A DNA stretch of 64,000 nucleotides, taken from contig CAVNZM010000001.1 in the NCBI GenBank assembly GCA_963693365.1, positions 4,030,001 through 4,094,000 of the forward strand. Direction: 5' to 3'. Below are positions 1 to 40,935 of this stretch, piece by piece (positions within the stretch are counted from its first letter, which is position 1; each line of letters opens with the position of its first letter). The translations under genes were made by a program, and so were the position numbers. Under the pieces are notes generated by a model. That model was not told the DNA's origin, made no database searches, and saw only the letters and a list, made by a program, of their open reading frames with translations. Source of the DNA: Amoebidium appalachense. Taxonomy: Eukaryota > Ichthyosporea.

Positions 1-255
1 CGTGTATGTGTACTTCGTACCGTGTTCCGCATCCGAACGCCTCGAACCCCCCCCCCCCTCCCCCCCCGCCCCCTCTGGCCCCGTTACTTCAAGTTGATGG
101 ATACTCTATAATGTGCGGACTTCTTTGCCAATCTGTGCATTGTGTTGCCCGTCGTGTACGTGTACCTCACACTCATGCGATGGGGCGAGAGAGATTAGAG
201 AGGGACAGGAGGGGGACGGGGCAGGCGCGGGGCGGCGGCGGCGGCGGCGGCGGCA

Positions 256-287
<32 letters not shown>

Positions 288-693
288 TTGTAAATAACAT
301 CATACACGTTTTTTCTGGAGCGAGAAGCTTGTGGCTGCCGAGGATTTTTTGTCAGTGAAGGGAGAGTGGTTGATGTCGTGGAGTGAGTAGGGCACACAAC
401 TCCCCCCCCCCCGGCCCAAACCCTTACATCCCCTCAGTCATTACGTCCTCCGCAACAACATCCACACCATATGTATCCCTCTCCATCACCCCCACCCAAC
501 ACACGTATCAGCACACACACACAAACACAAACACACAAACAACACACACACACGCACACACATACGCACACCCACACGCAAACACGCACACGCACACACA
601 CGCACACGCACACACACCACACACGAACACACACACATACACCCATACACACACACACCCACCCACCCACCCACACCCACCCACCCACCCACC

Positions 694-791
<98 letters not shown>

Positions 792-841
792 ACATACGAA
801 CTCCTCCCCTCCTCCCCAACCCCCCTCCCCCCCTCACACAG
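1..841. other. Intron or upstream sequence, repeat-rich
   Basis: No exon recognised. It holds two copies of the dispersed G-tract element on the reverse strand (1-60 and 113-180), a GGC run with a 30-base G run (227-286), and a CA/CCCA-rich tract (about 511-790). The tract ends in a pyrimidine stretch and the AG of the first recognised exon. Confidence 0.6.
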
Positions 842-28624
<27,783 letters not shown>

Positions 28625-29096
28625 CATGTCTAACCTATATGACAGGTCATGTATGAGAAAGCCATGTATAATCTGGTCTTCGGTTTCGGTTAAGCAGGTG
28701 CGTGGTGAAAGACAGCAGAGAGGGAGAGGTGTAGATAGCTTCTAGGATACCACAACAGGACCCAATTCTGCTGTGTGCTTTGAGAGTATGAGTAGTTTTT
28801 TTTTTTTGTTTGTTTGTTTTTTTTTTTGGGGGGGGGGGGGGCCTGAATAGTGGGATGTGCCCCCGGGGGGGGAGGGAGGGGGGGGGGGGGGCTGGTTAAA
28901 TATATGTGTTCAGGGGCAGGTATGGTTATCTTATTACCACATGTCTGTTTTTACTATAGCTAATCATGTTGATTGCTGGGTTTTTAAAGATGATACATGA
29001 TGAATAGAGGCTTACAGGCCTTTCAAAATATCGGTTGTGCACTTTTTTTTTTTTTTTTTTTTTTCTTTCTTTCTTTCTTTTTTTTTTTTTTTTTGT

Positions 29097-29129
<33 letters not shown>

Positions 29130-29938
29130 TAATATGTGTGGGCAGGACCCACCATGCAAAGATGTCTAAACGTGGCCATTGAATTGTCATTACCTATTGC
29201 CATGAAAAGCTGTTATTGGGGTTAGTGACACTTCGTTTTAAAGAGTACATCATGAATCAGGTGTGATTATAATAGGGAAACATGATGCATCAAGTCCTGT
29301 GTACTGTCAGCTGAACCTGGTCACAGATGGTCAAATGGACTCATGCCAGCCGGCTAAAGTTGCTTCTGCAGCCCTTGCAGGGGAGAGAGAGAGAGAGAGA
29401 GAGATGCTGGCCGGTGGTGGTGGTACTGCTGGTGGTGGGTTTTTTTTCTTTCTTTCTTTCTTTCTTTCATTCTTTCTTTCGTCTTTTTTTTTTTTTTTTT
29501 TTTTTTTGCCTCCTCTTTCTTTAGCTTGGTGTGTATGTTGTAGAGGGGGAATAGAGGGAAAATAGACGACAGAGTGTTAAATAATAATAATCGGGCTGGT
29601 TGACCATATATTTATAGGTTATACCGTGTACAATTAGTGTAATAAGAACCAGTGAGCTTACAAGGGTGCTCTGCCAACGTTAGTTACACCTAAATGAACG
29701 GTGACCTAAGAAGCGCATCACCACACGTTCATTATCTAAGCGTTGGTCTAGAATGTAGAATAATACAAACTAGCGGACTTAGTCCCTGCCTTAGGCGTCC
29801 CAAGTAGCTATATACGAACTGGTTCGAGCCGGTGTATGGCTATGTGTTGCAATGGACACTGTAAACAATGATATACACGGCAATCGGTGAAGTGAGGTGT
29901 CAATCGATGGTCAAACAAGCCTTATTACATCCAAAATT

Positions 29939-29988
<50 letters not shown>

Positions 29989-30196
29989 GGGGGGGGGGGG
30001 GGGAAGGACCGGAAAAGCATCCAGCTACACGCAACACCCCGTCCAATCAAATCACAGCAGGAGGGCAAACGTTCTAAAACGTTTGACGTGTGTGCGTGTT
30101 TGTGTGTGTGTGTGTGAGTGTGTGTACGGTGTGTGTGTGTGCGTGTGTGTGTGTGCGTGTGCACGGATGTGTGTACCACGTGTGTGCGGCTGTCTT

Positions 30197-30249
<53 letters not shown>

Positions 30250-30868
30250 CGGCTGGGTGGGTGGGTGGGTGTGTGTGGTGCAACCTCTGCCAAGCCTCAT
30301 GCACGTAGGCACGAGTATACCAGTGTGCCGTACGGATGCACGATGGTAACAGGTTTTGGGTGTTATATTGTCTGAGGTCAGACTTGATGTGCGGTCATGG
30401 CACCGACATATTTCATTAAAACCACTCCGAGTGCCCATTTGGGTTGCTCACATGGTAATTTTATACATACATTCGTTCTGATGGGCTGCTATATGCTTTT
30501 GCCATAACCTACTATCTAGTGCACAACAATCACATAAATTTACATTAACATCTTCCGATGAGTTGGGAGATCTGTCGTTCATATCCAGTAGTCAAATATT
30601 TCCGTTTTCTCAGCGAATTTCACCTTCACCGAATTTCACCTTCACCAGATATATATCTGGTGCCCTTTGCATACTACTTAAATGCATATTCATCAGATTA
30701 CTAACTCGCACACCATCAGCACTGAGTACCTACTAAATAGGGAAACTGTGTTATTTAGGAGAATGCGCAATATTTGGGGTAATGTGAAATTTGAAGACAA
30801 CCCTGTAACCAGGTAATTTCGTAGAAACAGTAACAACACAACCCACTATACTAAAATTAGTAACCCCA

Positions 30869-30940
<72 letters not shown>

Positions 30941-31023
30941 CAGCATTGACATAGATCATAGCCGTATGGAGGTACCAACAACAAACAAAATGACAAAACG
31001 AGTTCAGAAACACCGAAAAACGA
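28625..31023. other. Spacer between convergent genes
   Basis: No gene supported. Contents: T runs and G runs (28798-28890, 29043-29128), a GA run and T-rich tract (29386-29510), unique AT-rich sequence (29560-29935), a (GT)n tract (29942-29984) with a G run, TG-rich sequence (30088-30275), unique sequence to 30866, and adjoining C and A runs (30871-30937). The plus-strand gene ends at 28624 and the minus-strand exon ends at 31024, so both 3' UTRs should lie here. Confidence 0.6.
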
Positions 31024-31912
31024 TCACCAAAACGCAGACCCAGAGGACAGCGCACCGCTCGAATGTGATCGTGGAATTGCAGTCTTGGGCAGCGTAAAAA
31101 TCGGGTTAATTCGCGCCAATTCCTCCATTCTCCGGGTCAAATCGTCCATATCTCCGACATCCCCATCACCCTCTTCGTCGGTGTCGCTATTGTTCTGCCG
31201 TGCCTGCATATATATCCGTAATCTCTCGAATTCCTCCTGCCTGGCCCGTTCCACCTCCAGGGCTCCCAGGGTTAGCAATCTCTCCTGGGCCATGTTTAAC
31301 CTCCATTCCTCCACTTCCATTCTCGTCTTCTTTCTCTCCTTCGACCCAGAAAGCGCCGTTTCTTTTGCAATCTCGACAAATCGTTTTGCACTGTTTCGTC
31401 TTTGAAGCTGCCTGGTTCCGGTCACCTGAAATTCAATCGAAGCGCTTGAGAAAGGGGTCCTATTCGGACTATCGATTCCCAAATCCGACCCCGTTCTCCC
31501 TGCCGTGCTGCCGAAACTTCCAACCGACCCGGATGCAAGGGATCCCCCCTGGCCAGGCTTTTGGTGGTATTTCCCCCAGAAAACCTGCTGACTTTCGCGT
31601 AAATTGGGTTCTTTTTGTGAATTTCTTCTGCCTAGCGCCCTCATGCTCATGCTCGTGCTACGCGACCTCGAGAAATGTGATGTATCGTTTCCAAACGTCA
31701 GCCCGTCGAGAGAGAAGTTAGCAATTGCCGGTGATGTCTCCTTACTATTTATGGAAAGGTCGCCCACATCGCCATTCTTCTTTCGTCGAAATATCCCCTT
31801 TGTGATAGTCTGAAAAAGGGAGTGTTTGGCTTTACTCGTAGTGACCTTTTCCTCAGGTGGAATAGGCCGCCCGGGGTCTGTGAGGACGTAGTGAAGTTCT
31901 TTTCGTAGGACT
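31024..31912 (-). CDS. Terminal exon of an unrecognised Ser-rich coiled-coil protein
   Basis: An open frame of 295 codons ends in TGA at 31026-31024. It starts after a good acceptor (CCCCACAG at 31920-31913) with one base of a split codon. The first part is VLRKELHYVLTDPGRPIPPEE. The middle is rich in Ser and Arg (RSRSTSMSMRALGRRNS). The end carries a charged predicted helix (MEVEEWRLNMAQERLLTLGA) and an acidic patch (DTDEEGDGDVGD). There is no in-frame ATG at the upstream end, so earlier exons are needed; I could not find them between 31913 and 40446. Codon use and lack of simple repeats make it look truly coding. No family recognised. A separate ATG-started reading in another frame (from 31961) looks like a shadow. 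Confidence 0.6.
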
Positions 31913-32273
31913 CTGTGGGGATTTTGATTAAGGAAGTTAGCGACTGTTTACCATACATCATGATTCTTAGAAAGCAAGAGGGGGGGGGGGGGGGGGGAGG
32001 GGTTGACCAAACGGGTGATGAGATCTAGACATTATTATTTGGGGGGGGGGGGGGGGGGGGGGGGGGGAGGGGGGGGGGGGGAGGGTGGAAGGCCGTGAAT
32101 GGGGTGCTAAAGTGTTTTTTGGGGGTGTGAGTGGCGCACTGTTTGCTTTTTTCATTCACCCCTGTATTTTATTTTATTTGCGCTGTATAATATTGAGAAT
32201 CCATATGACTGTATATGTATATACGCTGTATAATATGGACAATCCGTACGTGCTGTAATATATTGATATATAT

Positions 32274-32279
32274 ATATAG

Positions 32280-32356
<77 letters not shown>

Positions 32357-32374
32357 TATATATATATATATATG
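32274..32374. repeat. (TA)n microsatellite, about 100 bp
   Basis: Nearly pure TA with two GATA interruptions, in the gene-poor interval. Confidence 0.9.
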
Positions 32375-32444
32375 CATGCTGTATAATGATGACAATCCAC
32401 ATGTGCTAAAAACGGACTTGCATAAGTGGGTGGGTGGTGGTGGT

Positions 32445-32476
<32 letters not shown>

Positions 32477-32640
32477 TGAGTGCAATGGGCCTTCCCCCCT
32501 CCCCTCCCTCCCCCTCCTTCTCCTCCCCCCGCCCCCTCCCCCCTGTTTTTCACCTCCCCCCTCCTTTGAAAAATCCAAAAACAAAAGACTTTAACTGTTG
32601 CGTACAGCAAGTGCACCAAAGCTTACCCACACCCAGAATA

Positions 32641-32680
<40 letters not shown>

Positions 32681-33570
32681 ACAAAAAAAAAAAAAAAAAA
32701 AAAAAAAAACATACATCCACCTCCCCCACACCCGAAGCACGCACGACATCCACACACACAGAGCCTAGAGAGAGAAAACAGGACACAACATTCAAGAAAC
32801 TACCCTCGTTATTCCTAACCTGAGTGTGGATAGAGCATACTCACAGTGATTGCTCTCAATACTCCTTGCCTATGTGAAGTTAGGGCATGCATGCACAGCC
32901 TACGTGTTGGTGTGCATCTCTTGAGTCACGTCACATATTCATGTGTGAGCATTAGTGTGGGTGTCCATGCAACATCACTGCCAGAGGTAGCCTTGTGTGG
33001 TACAAAAGCCATCAATCAGCTAGATAGCACACGGACCAGTTGTGCACGAAGTGTTCCCTTCGCCCCGATCAGCAGACGGCTACTATAAATGCAAATCATC
33101 ATGGTGTCAAGGCTACCACAAAACAAAACGTGCAAAGATGTATTGGGGCATGTCAGCACCGCACAGGACATGTTACACACAATTGCTTGCACCATACACT
33201 TGCACACACACTCTCTCACATGCAACATACATATGAGACTGCCTGCACACTCGCACGAACCATTTCCTCGCAAGAAACAATGTATGTACGTAGACAAGGT
33301 CTAGCAGACACACGTTGGACATATACCAACGCACGTACACCTTTGACACATGCACGCAAGGCATACAAACACGGAGCGCATCAAGGCGTGCATGCACAAA
33401 CACGTGTACGCACAGAGCCCTACGTACACGCACACTCATCACATCCAAACGGTACTTGGCCTTGCACACACGATCACACGCACCCTGACACACACAGCGT
33501 CTTCACTACATATTAGCACACACACACCAAGACGTGCACACACACACGCACGCACTCGCCGTGACGTAAA

Positions 33571-33637
<67 letters not shown>

Positions 33638-34997
33638 CTTCTCGTCTGCCTGTGGATAGCTCGGAAGTTGCGAGAAGTCCACCGAAGCGCTCGAGACTCT
33701 TCGAGACGCACTCATTGTGCTGTTATAAGAGCATAAAACGTTAACTTAATATTCTGTGAATATGCTGCCTTCACAAGCCAAGAGAAAATAGGTTCACGGA
33801 AAATCGTAGCCGTAAGCAAAGGTTTTTTGCAAAACAACTAGAAACGGGTGCATGCTGTGGTAACACTCAACCGCACACCATCCTACACCATCGCCTTCCC
33901 TGTTTGTGTGTTTGCCTGATTTTATGACCAACAGAGAACACTAAGAACACGCAGGAAATAAAGGTTAAACACGCCACCCTTACTTGTGTGTCACAGGCAG
34001 CATAGAGTAACAGTATTTTAGAGCCTCAGAGACAACGGCTGTCTTAAACACAACCAAATTTTGAGGACGTATGTACACGAACAAACACGCGTAACCTGTG
34101 ACCTGTGTCACACGTATGATCTGCGCCCTTGCGGATGCCATCTAGCGCACATACCTCATCCTGATCTAAGATACGGCAAGGGTATTTGCAAACGATGTAA
34201 ACGAAGAAAAAATAAATACCTGAAATGTTCAACGTTGGTTCTAGAATTATAATTTACATTAAATTACATTACATTACATTTTACATGTACTGTTATATTC
34301 ATAAGTTTACAGTTGCATTCAGAGATGTGCATATGCTTGCCAACGGGGTCACGACAGCGAAGCGATCTTACTGCGGACTGAACTAATCTGGCAAGAATTC
34401 ATTTTACCGTAACTTCCCCAAAGAATTTGTAAATGATTAACGATTGGTGTATTGTCAACGTAAAAAGGCTAAGTATTATTTAAACCTAAACAAAACTTAA
34501 TATCATAGATTTTTGTTTACCGTAAGCAGAGGCTGTGCCCAGTTCGCGATGCCATCATGCCACCATCATTGCACTGGAATTTCAAGTGCTGCCCAGCCCG
34601 TTGCACGGTACGCGGCGGGATATGACAGAACACAGCGGCAAGGTAACATTTTTTTATAACAGTAACTAAAACAAAAAATAGGGGAGAAAATGAATCGAAC
34701 AGGTGAGCTTGAAAAACTTATTTATCAATACAGACAGACTAGAGATTTTGGCTGAGAGGGGTCAACTCAACCCACGGTGGTGGATAATTCCTGCTAGATC
34801 CGGAGCGTGCAGCAATTTTCTTATATTCACGGGGCCAAATTTTCACTAAGTTTCTCAAATATCAAAAACAAAACATTGTGAAAGCGGCGCGGAGTACTCA
34901 TAAAACGAACGTTAATATTTCATCTATAACAATATAACTCCAAAAGCTCGAGATGAAAGCGTTTTTACTATTTGTTGAACAGTTTATCAATAAAGTC

Positions 34998-35038
<41 letters not shown>

Positions 35039-35550
35039 AATTCTTCTGCTCAAATAATGTTGCTCCGGAGAGTATAGGAGAACCCATGATGAGCATTTTT
35101 AGCCAATCAGAACGAATGCTTGTGCGTTCTTTCGTTAATTTTTAGTCTCATAGCTATGTTTGATTGGATATGGCTGGAATAGTCGATCCTTGGAATGTTT
35201 AGGAACATTACCCCAAGCTCGAGGCTCAGCCTCAGTGCACGTCAGGCCCGTCTGCCTGTCTACCACTTCGAATGTCAAAGGCTGTGCTACTCCGGACAGC
35301 TACTCGGACACTGAGAGGGGCTTTCTCCATTTTTTTTGTAACTCAGGCCCTCCTTTCCATTAGCGCTATGTATTTGACCAGCGCTGGTCTGGCAGTCCGA
35401 CCGGGTCACTGACTCAGTCACCGCTAGCGTTTGTCAGTGGCTGCAGATCGCTGTCACAGCAGTGCAGTAGCTCGAGGCCTCTCACGGTCCCATGCCATGC
35501 TGGTCACGGCCCTGCAGCCGTTCCCAAAAAAAAAACAAATAAAAACAAAC

Positions 35551-35585
<35 letters not shown>

Positions 35586-35597
35586 ACAGCCTGGCTG

Positions 35598-35749
35598 CAC
35601 GGTATCGGCGAATCATCACGGTGCACGTGCATCAGGATCATCGGAATGATGTCGGTGGCCTACACGAACACACAAACACACATTTTCACACACACACGTA
35701 ACACACCCACACCCACACCCACACGCACACACACACACACCGCATGCAT

Positions 35750-35780
<31 letters not shown>

Positions 35781-35935
35781 CGACACGGTATCGGCGAATC
35801 ATCACGGTGCACGTGCATCAGGATCATCGGAATGATGTCGGTGGCCTACACGAACACACAAACACACATTTTCACACACACACGTAACACACCCACACCC
35901 ACACCCACACGCACACACACACACACCGCATGCAT

Positions 35936-35969
<34 letters not shown>
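35598..35969. repeat. Tandem duplication of a 186-bp unit
   Basis: 35598-35783 is repeated at 35784-35969. The unit holds unique sequence (starting CACGGTATCGGCG) followed by CA, CCCACA and GCAC repeats. I see no difference between copies in the unique part. Confidence 0.9.
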
Positions 35970-35970
<1 letters not shown>

Positions 35971-36281
35971 CAGACACACGCACACGCACGCACACGCACG
36001 CACAAGCACGCACACACACGCCGTGAGTCACGGTGACATGATTTGCTAACACATGTTCAAGTAATATTGTGCCTACACCCGCGCGCGCGTGGCACACATG
36101 TACATCGGGCACTGGCACGCACACAACCCACTAATCGAACATGTGGTAACACACACACACACTGTCAGCACGCACACAAGCACACACACCAACAAAACAG
36201 TGTCACACACACGCACATACAATTGAATGTGGTACTGCGCTACGCCACACCGTGACACACCAACAACCTGAAAGTCCGCGG

Positions 36282-36302
36282 CACACACACACAACACACA
36301 CA

Positions 36303-36369
<67 letters not shown>

Positions 36370-36443
36370 CACACACACACTCACACACATACCCACACAC
36401 ACACACACACACACACATACACACATACACACACATACACACA

Positions 36444-36486
<43 letters not shown>

Positions 36487-36538
36487 ATACACACACACAC
36501 ACACACACACATACACCCCCACACACACACACACACAC
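36282..36538. repeat. (CA)n compound microsatellite
   Basis: CA array with ACATAC and CCCACA interruptions in the gene-poor interval. Confidence 0.85.
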
Positions 36539-36668
36539 TGTCACACTGTCACACTGTGACACACAACCGGGCACACACATTCACACACACACACACACAC
36601 CGTGGCACATTGGCACGTCCCAGACGTACACTGGGACACACACACATGTACACATGCATGCATGCGCA

Positions 36669-36720
<52 letters not shown>

Positions 36721-37000
36721 AACACACACATTCATGAACGGTGACCGACACGCACGCACACACGTTTTTTCCCACACACACCGTTTCACTTCATTATGAT
36801 GAGTTAATAAATGAATTTGAAAATCAACATTAATAAAGAATTCTTTTGTACCGATGCACGTGTACGCTGGGGGATAGTCAAGGCAGCCGCTGTGTGTGTG
36901 TGACACTAGTACGAGTGTGTGTGTGTGTGTACATGTGTGGGCGTAGGTGTGGGTGTGTGTTACGGTGGGCGGGTGGAGCATCCGGGGTGGTTGGGGAGGG

Positions 37001-37039
<39 letters not shown>

Positions 37040-37974
37040 GGGGGGGAGGGGGGGGGGGGGGGGGAGCAAGGCCCAAGACTTCAAGTTGGTACCAAAAAAA
37101 AAAAAACCTCATCTCTTCAAAATCTGGCATATGCTATGATAATCTATTATTGTTTTTGTTATCTTCTTTTTAAGTTCTCCGCGTGCAAGAAACAAGATAG
37201 TACGCTTGGTTTCCTGGGCATGTTAATTAGAGAGAAAAGAATCAGGCGACATCATGTATGTCACCGTGTTTGTTACGACTTTACGAATCAAAGCCTGTGA
37301 GTGGATTTGGATGCGAACATGGCTCGTGTCGCAGTGCATGCATGCGCAAGGCGAGCCAGGCACTGTGTGTGCTTATGTCTGTATGTAAGTGCGTCTGTGT
37401 GCCTGTTTCACGGTACCCATGCATTGTGTGTGTCATAGCATATCGTGATGTGATGATTGGATGGCCCGCGACGATGATAGTTCTGTGTGTGCGTGCGTGC
37501 GGGTATGCGTGCGTGCGTGTGTGTGTGTGTGTGCCTGCAGTGTGCGTGTGTCCCTGTGTGCCTCCAAGCATGTGTGTTAGTGTGTGCGCGCGTGTGCATG
37601 CGTGTATGCGTGTGTGCGTGCTTGCGTGGGTGTGTTAGTGTGTGTGCGTGATGGTGTTCGTGCGTGTGTGCATGTATGCCTGCGCGGCTTACGCATGCGT
37701 TAGTTTGGGTGTGTGTGTGTGTGTGCATGCTTGTGTGTGTGCGTGTGCGCACGCAGTGCCACGCGCATGTGAGTGCGCGCTACGTGTGTGTGTATCACAG
37801 TGTGTGTGTGTGTGTGGTTTACATGTAGTGGTGTGTGCGTGTAAGTAACAACAAATAATCAACACAGACCAACGTTAACCACACGAAATGCTCTGCAACC
37901 AGGTGTCATTTCTGCCCACGGCTGCCCTCACCCACTGCGTGTGTCATCGATCATCCCCCGCCCCCTCCCCCCTC

Positions 37975-38008
<34 letters not shown>

Positions 38009-38593
38009 ACCCCACCCCACCCCGGCCGGGGGACCCCCTGTCCACCCCCTACTGTCCCGGCCAACAAAAAAAACCCGTGACCTATCAGCCCAGACTAGAT
38101 CTAGAAAAAGGCCCCGGGGGAGAAGAGGGAGGGGGGTGCGGGGGGTAAGGGGGGAGTGGGGGGGGATGGGGGGGGGGATGGGGGTAGGTAGTCTTTGAAG
38201 AAGGGGGGGGGGGGGGGGGAGTAGTGTCGGAAGGGGGGGGGGGGTTTGGGGGGGGGGGTAGGTAGTCTTTGAAGGGGGGGGGGGGGGGGGAGTATACTAC
38301 GTAGTGTCGGAAAGGGGGCGGAGGGGAGGAGGAGGGGGGGGGGGGGGGGGGGGGGGATAACGAGCCCCTACAGCCCAGGAACTTGTGACCTCCGACCATA
38401 GGCCCTGCACCCTGTTTACCTGCTAGGTTAATTGAAATAGCTTGCATTGTGCTATTATCAGCTGGAGGTCTAAGTTGCAGGAGTAGTTGTGGAAATACAG
38501 GCAACCTGGTACCAGGCTGCCGGCCCACACACCTGACAGGTATCACCTGTGTCCAATGTGCTGTGTCGGTAACTTAAATCCCCCGCCCTCCTC

Positions 38594-38682
<89 letters not shown>

Positions 38683-39173
38683 TTCACGGGGCGGAACAGC
38701 CATAGTCGCAATACTAAAGGGTGTATAACAAAACTGGAGGTGTGTCGACTTGTTGTAACTGTACCATCTACGAGAAGACCAGCTTAGAGTACTCTCTTCG
38801 ACCCGATGATAAAAACGAACGCATATCGTTTTCTCCCCTATACAGTGATTCCGCCGTGAACGTTGGCCGTGATGGAACATTTTTGATACTCCTATCAAAC
38901 AACATATAAACACATTTAAACGGTCGTCACGGCGGTGTAGTGCCGATGGCAAATGTAAAAAACAACACACTCACAGCAGGCACCCAGACACATAACAATT
39001 GGCACACTAGAATGATATTAGACACACGGGACTATGATTATTTTGAGGGCAAATTGGATGTATTGATTGGTTTGAGAAACACACAACCACGGAAGTCTAT
39101 TAGCACACGCACGCACACACGCACGCAGGCACACACATTCGTGCACATACACAGACACGCACGCGCGCGCGCG

Positions 39174-39247
<74 letters not shown>

Positions 39248-39853
39248 ACACACACACACACCCACACCCACACCCACACCAGCTGACACCGATTGAGTGC
39301 CCCAATGGGAGCCCCGAAAAAAAGAAATGGGAATCCAACTGTTATCTTCTTTTTAGTTTGTCATACAGCATGATACGTATACTTTTTTTTTTTTTTTTTG
39401 GGGGGTGTATGTGCGTCTGTGTGTTACAGTGATCTGGTTTGCATGGTCTCGGTTATGTTGCGTGTCGTTATCTGATTAGTTAACATCAACAAAGGGATGT
39501 ATATCCTATGTATCAAGATGTACATATCCATGATTTATATGGGACAAATGTTTTGTTTTCGCATTGGCTAGAGGGAGCGGCGAATAAAGTGCAACGATCC
39601 TCATCTTGAACGTATTGAGCAGACCCATCACCCGACCTCCATGCCCCTGATCATGATCAGTGCTAAGGGGACATACCGAAACCCCTCCATACCTCATGCA
39701 GTCTCTCTGTGCCTCGAGCAAACAGGATATTAAAACTCCCCGTACTCATGGGTGCCGTGAGTATTATCATCTTTGAATTACATATAATGAAGCTTGCAGT
39801 AATCATTCAGCTCAGCTAAAAGTTTTGGGGTATTCTCGTGTGTGCGCACATGA

Positions 39854-39892
<39 letters not shown>

Positions 39893-40284
39893 ACACACAC
39901 ACCCCAAAGTGTACACCCTTGTTAATCGAACTTAGAGGGAGAAGCCGATTCCTACATGCAGCTGACCCGTCCGAAACTGGCACACACACCATCATGCCAA
40001 AATAAGGATATAAGGTTTTTCAAATCCCTTCTACCTATGTATCTCCCAACCTGACACACAGTCACTTCCTCTGTCCGGGACCCACAGAGAGGCCGCAAAA
40101 CCATTTGGCAAGCCTGACGATATGGTATGATCCTGTTGACATTCTAACTCAATGATAAATCAATGAACCATTTATTTGACCCGACATATTTGATCGGTAT
40201 ATGCACGTTGACGCTGCCGTGCGTGACAGACAGTTGGCTCTCAATTTGGTCGGACATCACTGATACCTTGCAACCAATCGCAAC

Positions 40285-40354
40285 TGCCTAGATATAACCC
40301 TTTATGGTAACTAAAGCCAAATGCCTAGATATAACCCTTTATGGTACCTAAAGC
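40285..40354. repeat. Two 33-bp direct repeats in the probable 3' UTR
   Basis: 40285-40317 and 40322-40354 share 32 of 33 bases (TGCCTAGATATAACCC then TTTATGGTA...). They lie about 100-160 bases beyond the stop codon of the minus-strand secreted-protein gene. Confidence 0.85.
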
Positions 40355-40446
40355 TAGTTTTGTAGGTTTCCCAACGAGGGTAGGAATATCTCAGGGATCT
40401 GTTTGCACACATTATCTGAATTGTCTACCATTAGCAACTTGCGCTA

Positions 40447-40935
40447 TTAATAGGCCAGGCTAACCCTGGTGTAGTAATCAGTGGCACGGGTGTTAAACCT
40501 GTTGCGGCAGTAAGGCTTGTTAGCAGTGCACGTGCCACATGCCCACGTGCTTGTGCCATCAGCCAATGAGGCGCGAGCAGCAACCACAGGTGCCGTGCAC
40601 CCAAGATCAGCCGCATTGATGGTCACCGACGCCGTGCTGCCATTGGCTGCCTGGGCCGCACCGACATACCGCACCTTGCCCGACTCACCAATCATAGCCG
40701 GGGTGGCAAACCTGGCCCAATCAACCTTGACCCCCTTGCGAGGAATGCTGGCAATGGAGCAGGCCACGGCCACAGACACTCCCGTCAGACTGCCAGTGCC
40801 CATGTCCCACGTGACGGTCACCATAGACCCGCTGGTTGTGACCTTGACCGACCCGGCACGCACACCGGCCGACCCATCCACATAGTTACAGTTGCGCGCC
40901 GGACCGGGGGCAGGGGGTGGGCGCGGGCGTTGGTG
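40447..40935 (-). CDS. C-terminal Cys-containing domain exon of the secreted protein
   Basis: After the Pro-rich linker the frame changes. The only simple bridge I see is a 41-base GT...AG intron (40976-40936) that joins two phase-0 ends. The exon encodes ARNCNYVDGSAGVRAGSVKV, then WDMGTGSLTGVSVAVAC, a Ser/Thr/Val-rich beta-like stretch, and WACGTCTANKPYCRNRF near the end, finishing VSLAY and TAA. Six Cys suggest disulfides. No family recognised. A one-base assembly or real frameshift in the GC-rich linker is the alternative to the small intron. Confidence 0.65.
   Translation of the reverse strand, partial: HQRPRPPPAPGPARNCNYVDGSAGVRAGSVKVTTSGSMVTVTWDMGTGSLTGVSVAVACSIASIPRKGVKVDWARFATPAMIGESGKVRYVGAAQAANGSTASVTINAADLGCTAPVVAARASLADGTSTWACGTCTANKPYCRNRFNTRATDYYTRVSLAY

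Larger units (their letters stand above)
31913..40446. other. Gene-poor interval with microsatellites and unique islands
   Basis: No protein or RNA gene recognised. It may hold upstream exons of the minus-strand gene at 31024-31912. Contents: G runs (31980-32085), a (TA)n block (32274-32374), adjoining C and A runs (32642-32709), CA-rich sequence (33170-33640), about 1.9 kb of mostly unique AT-rich sequence (33650-35530), the 186-bp duplication (35598-35969), CA tracts (36100-36730), G runs (37000-37064, 38205-38356), TG/GC-rich sequence (37480-37840), a long C run (38598-38682), a CA tract (39178-39243) and unique sequence (39250-40446). Confidence 0.6.

Noticed and set aside
29821-29840. 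GGTTCGAGCC resembling a tRNA B box
   Set aside because: No cloverleaf or A box could be formed with the flanking bases.
31749-31961. ATG-started minus-strand frame MMYGKQSLTSLIK considered as the start of the coiled-coil gene
   Set aside because: It lies in a different frame from the long exon, and no intron of reasonable length and phase links the two.
34061-34252. Small plus-strand frame with CDLC, CGC and CKRC motifs, like a zinc-binding fragment
   Set aside because: Short, no splice or promoter context, no family recognised; it may be a decayed mobile-element piece but nothing supports that.
35598-35969. Repeat with regular spacing considered as a CRISPR array
   Set aside because: Only two large adjacent copies, no spacers, and the genome is eukaryotic.
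38085-38705. Pro-rich and Gly-rich frames around the long C and G runs
   Set aside because: Homopolymer translations; the unique sequence between them has no coding signal.
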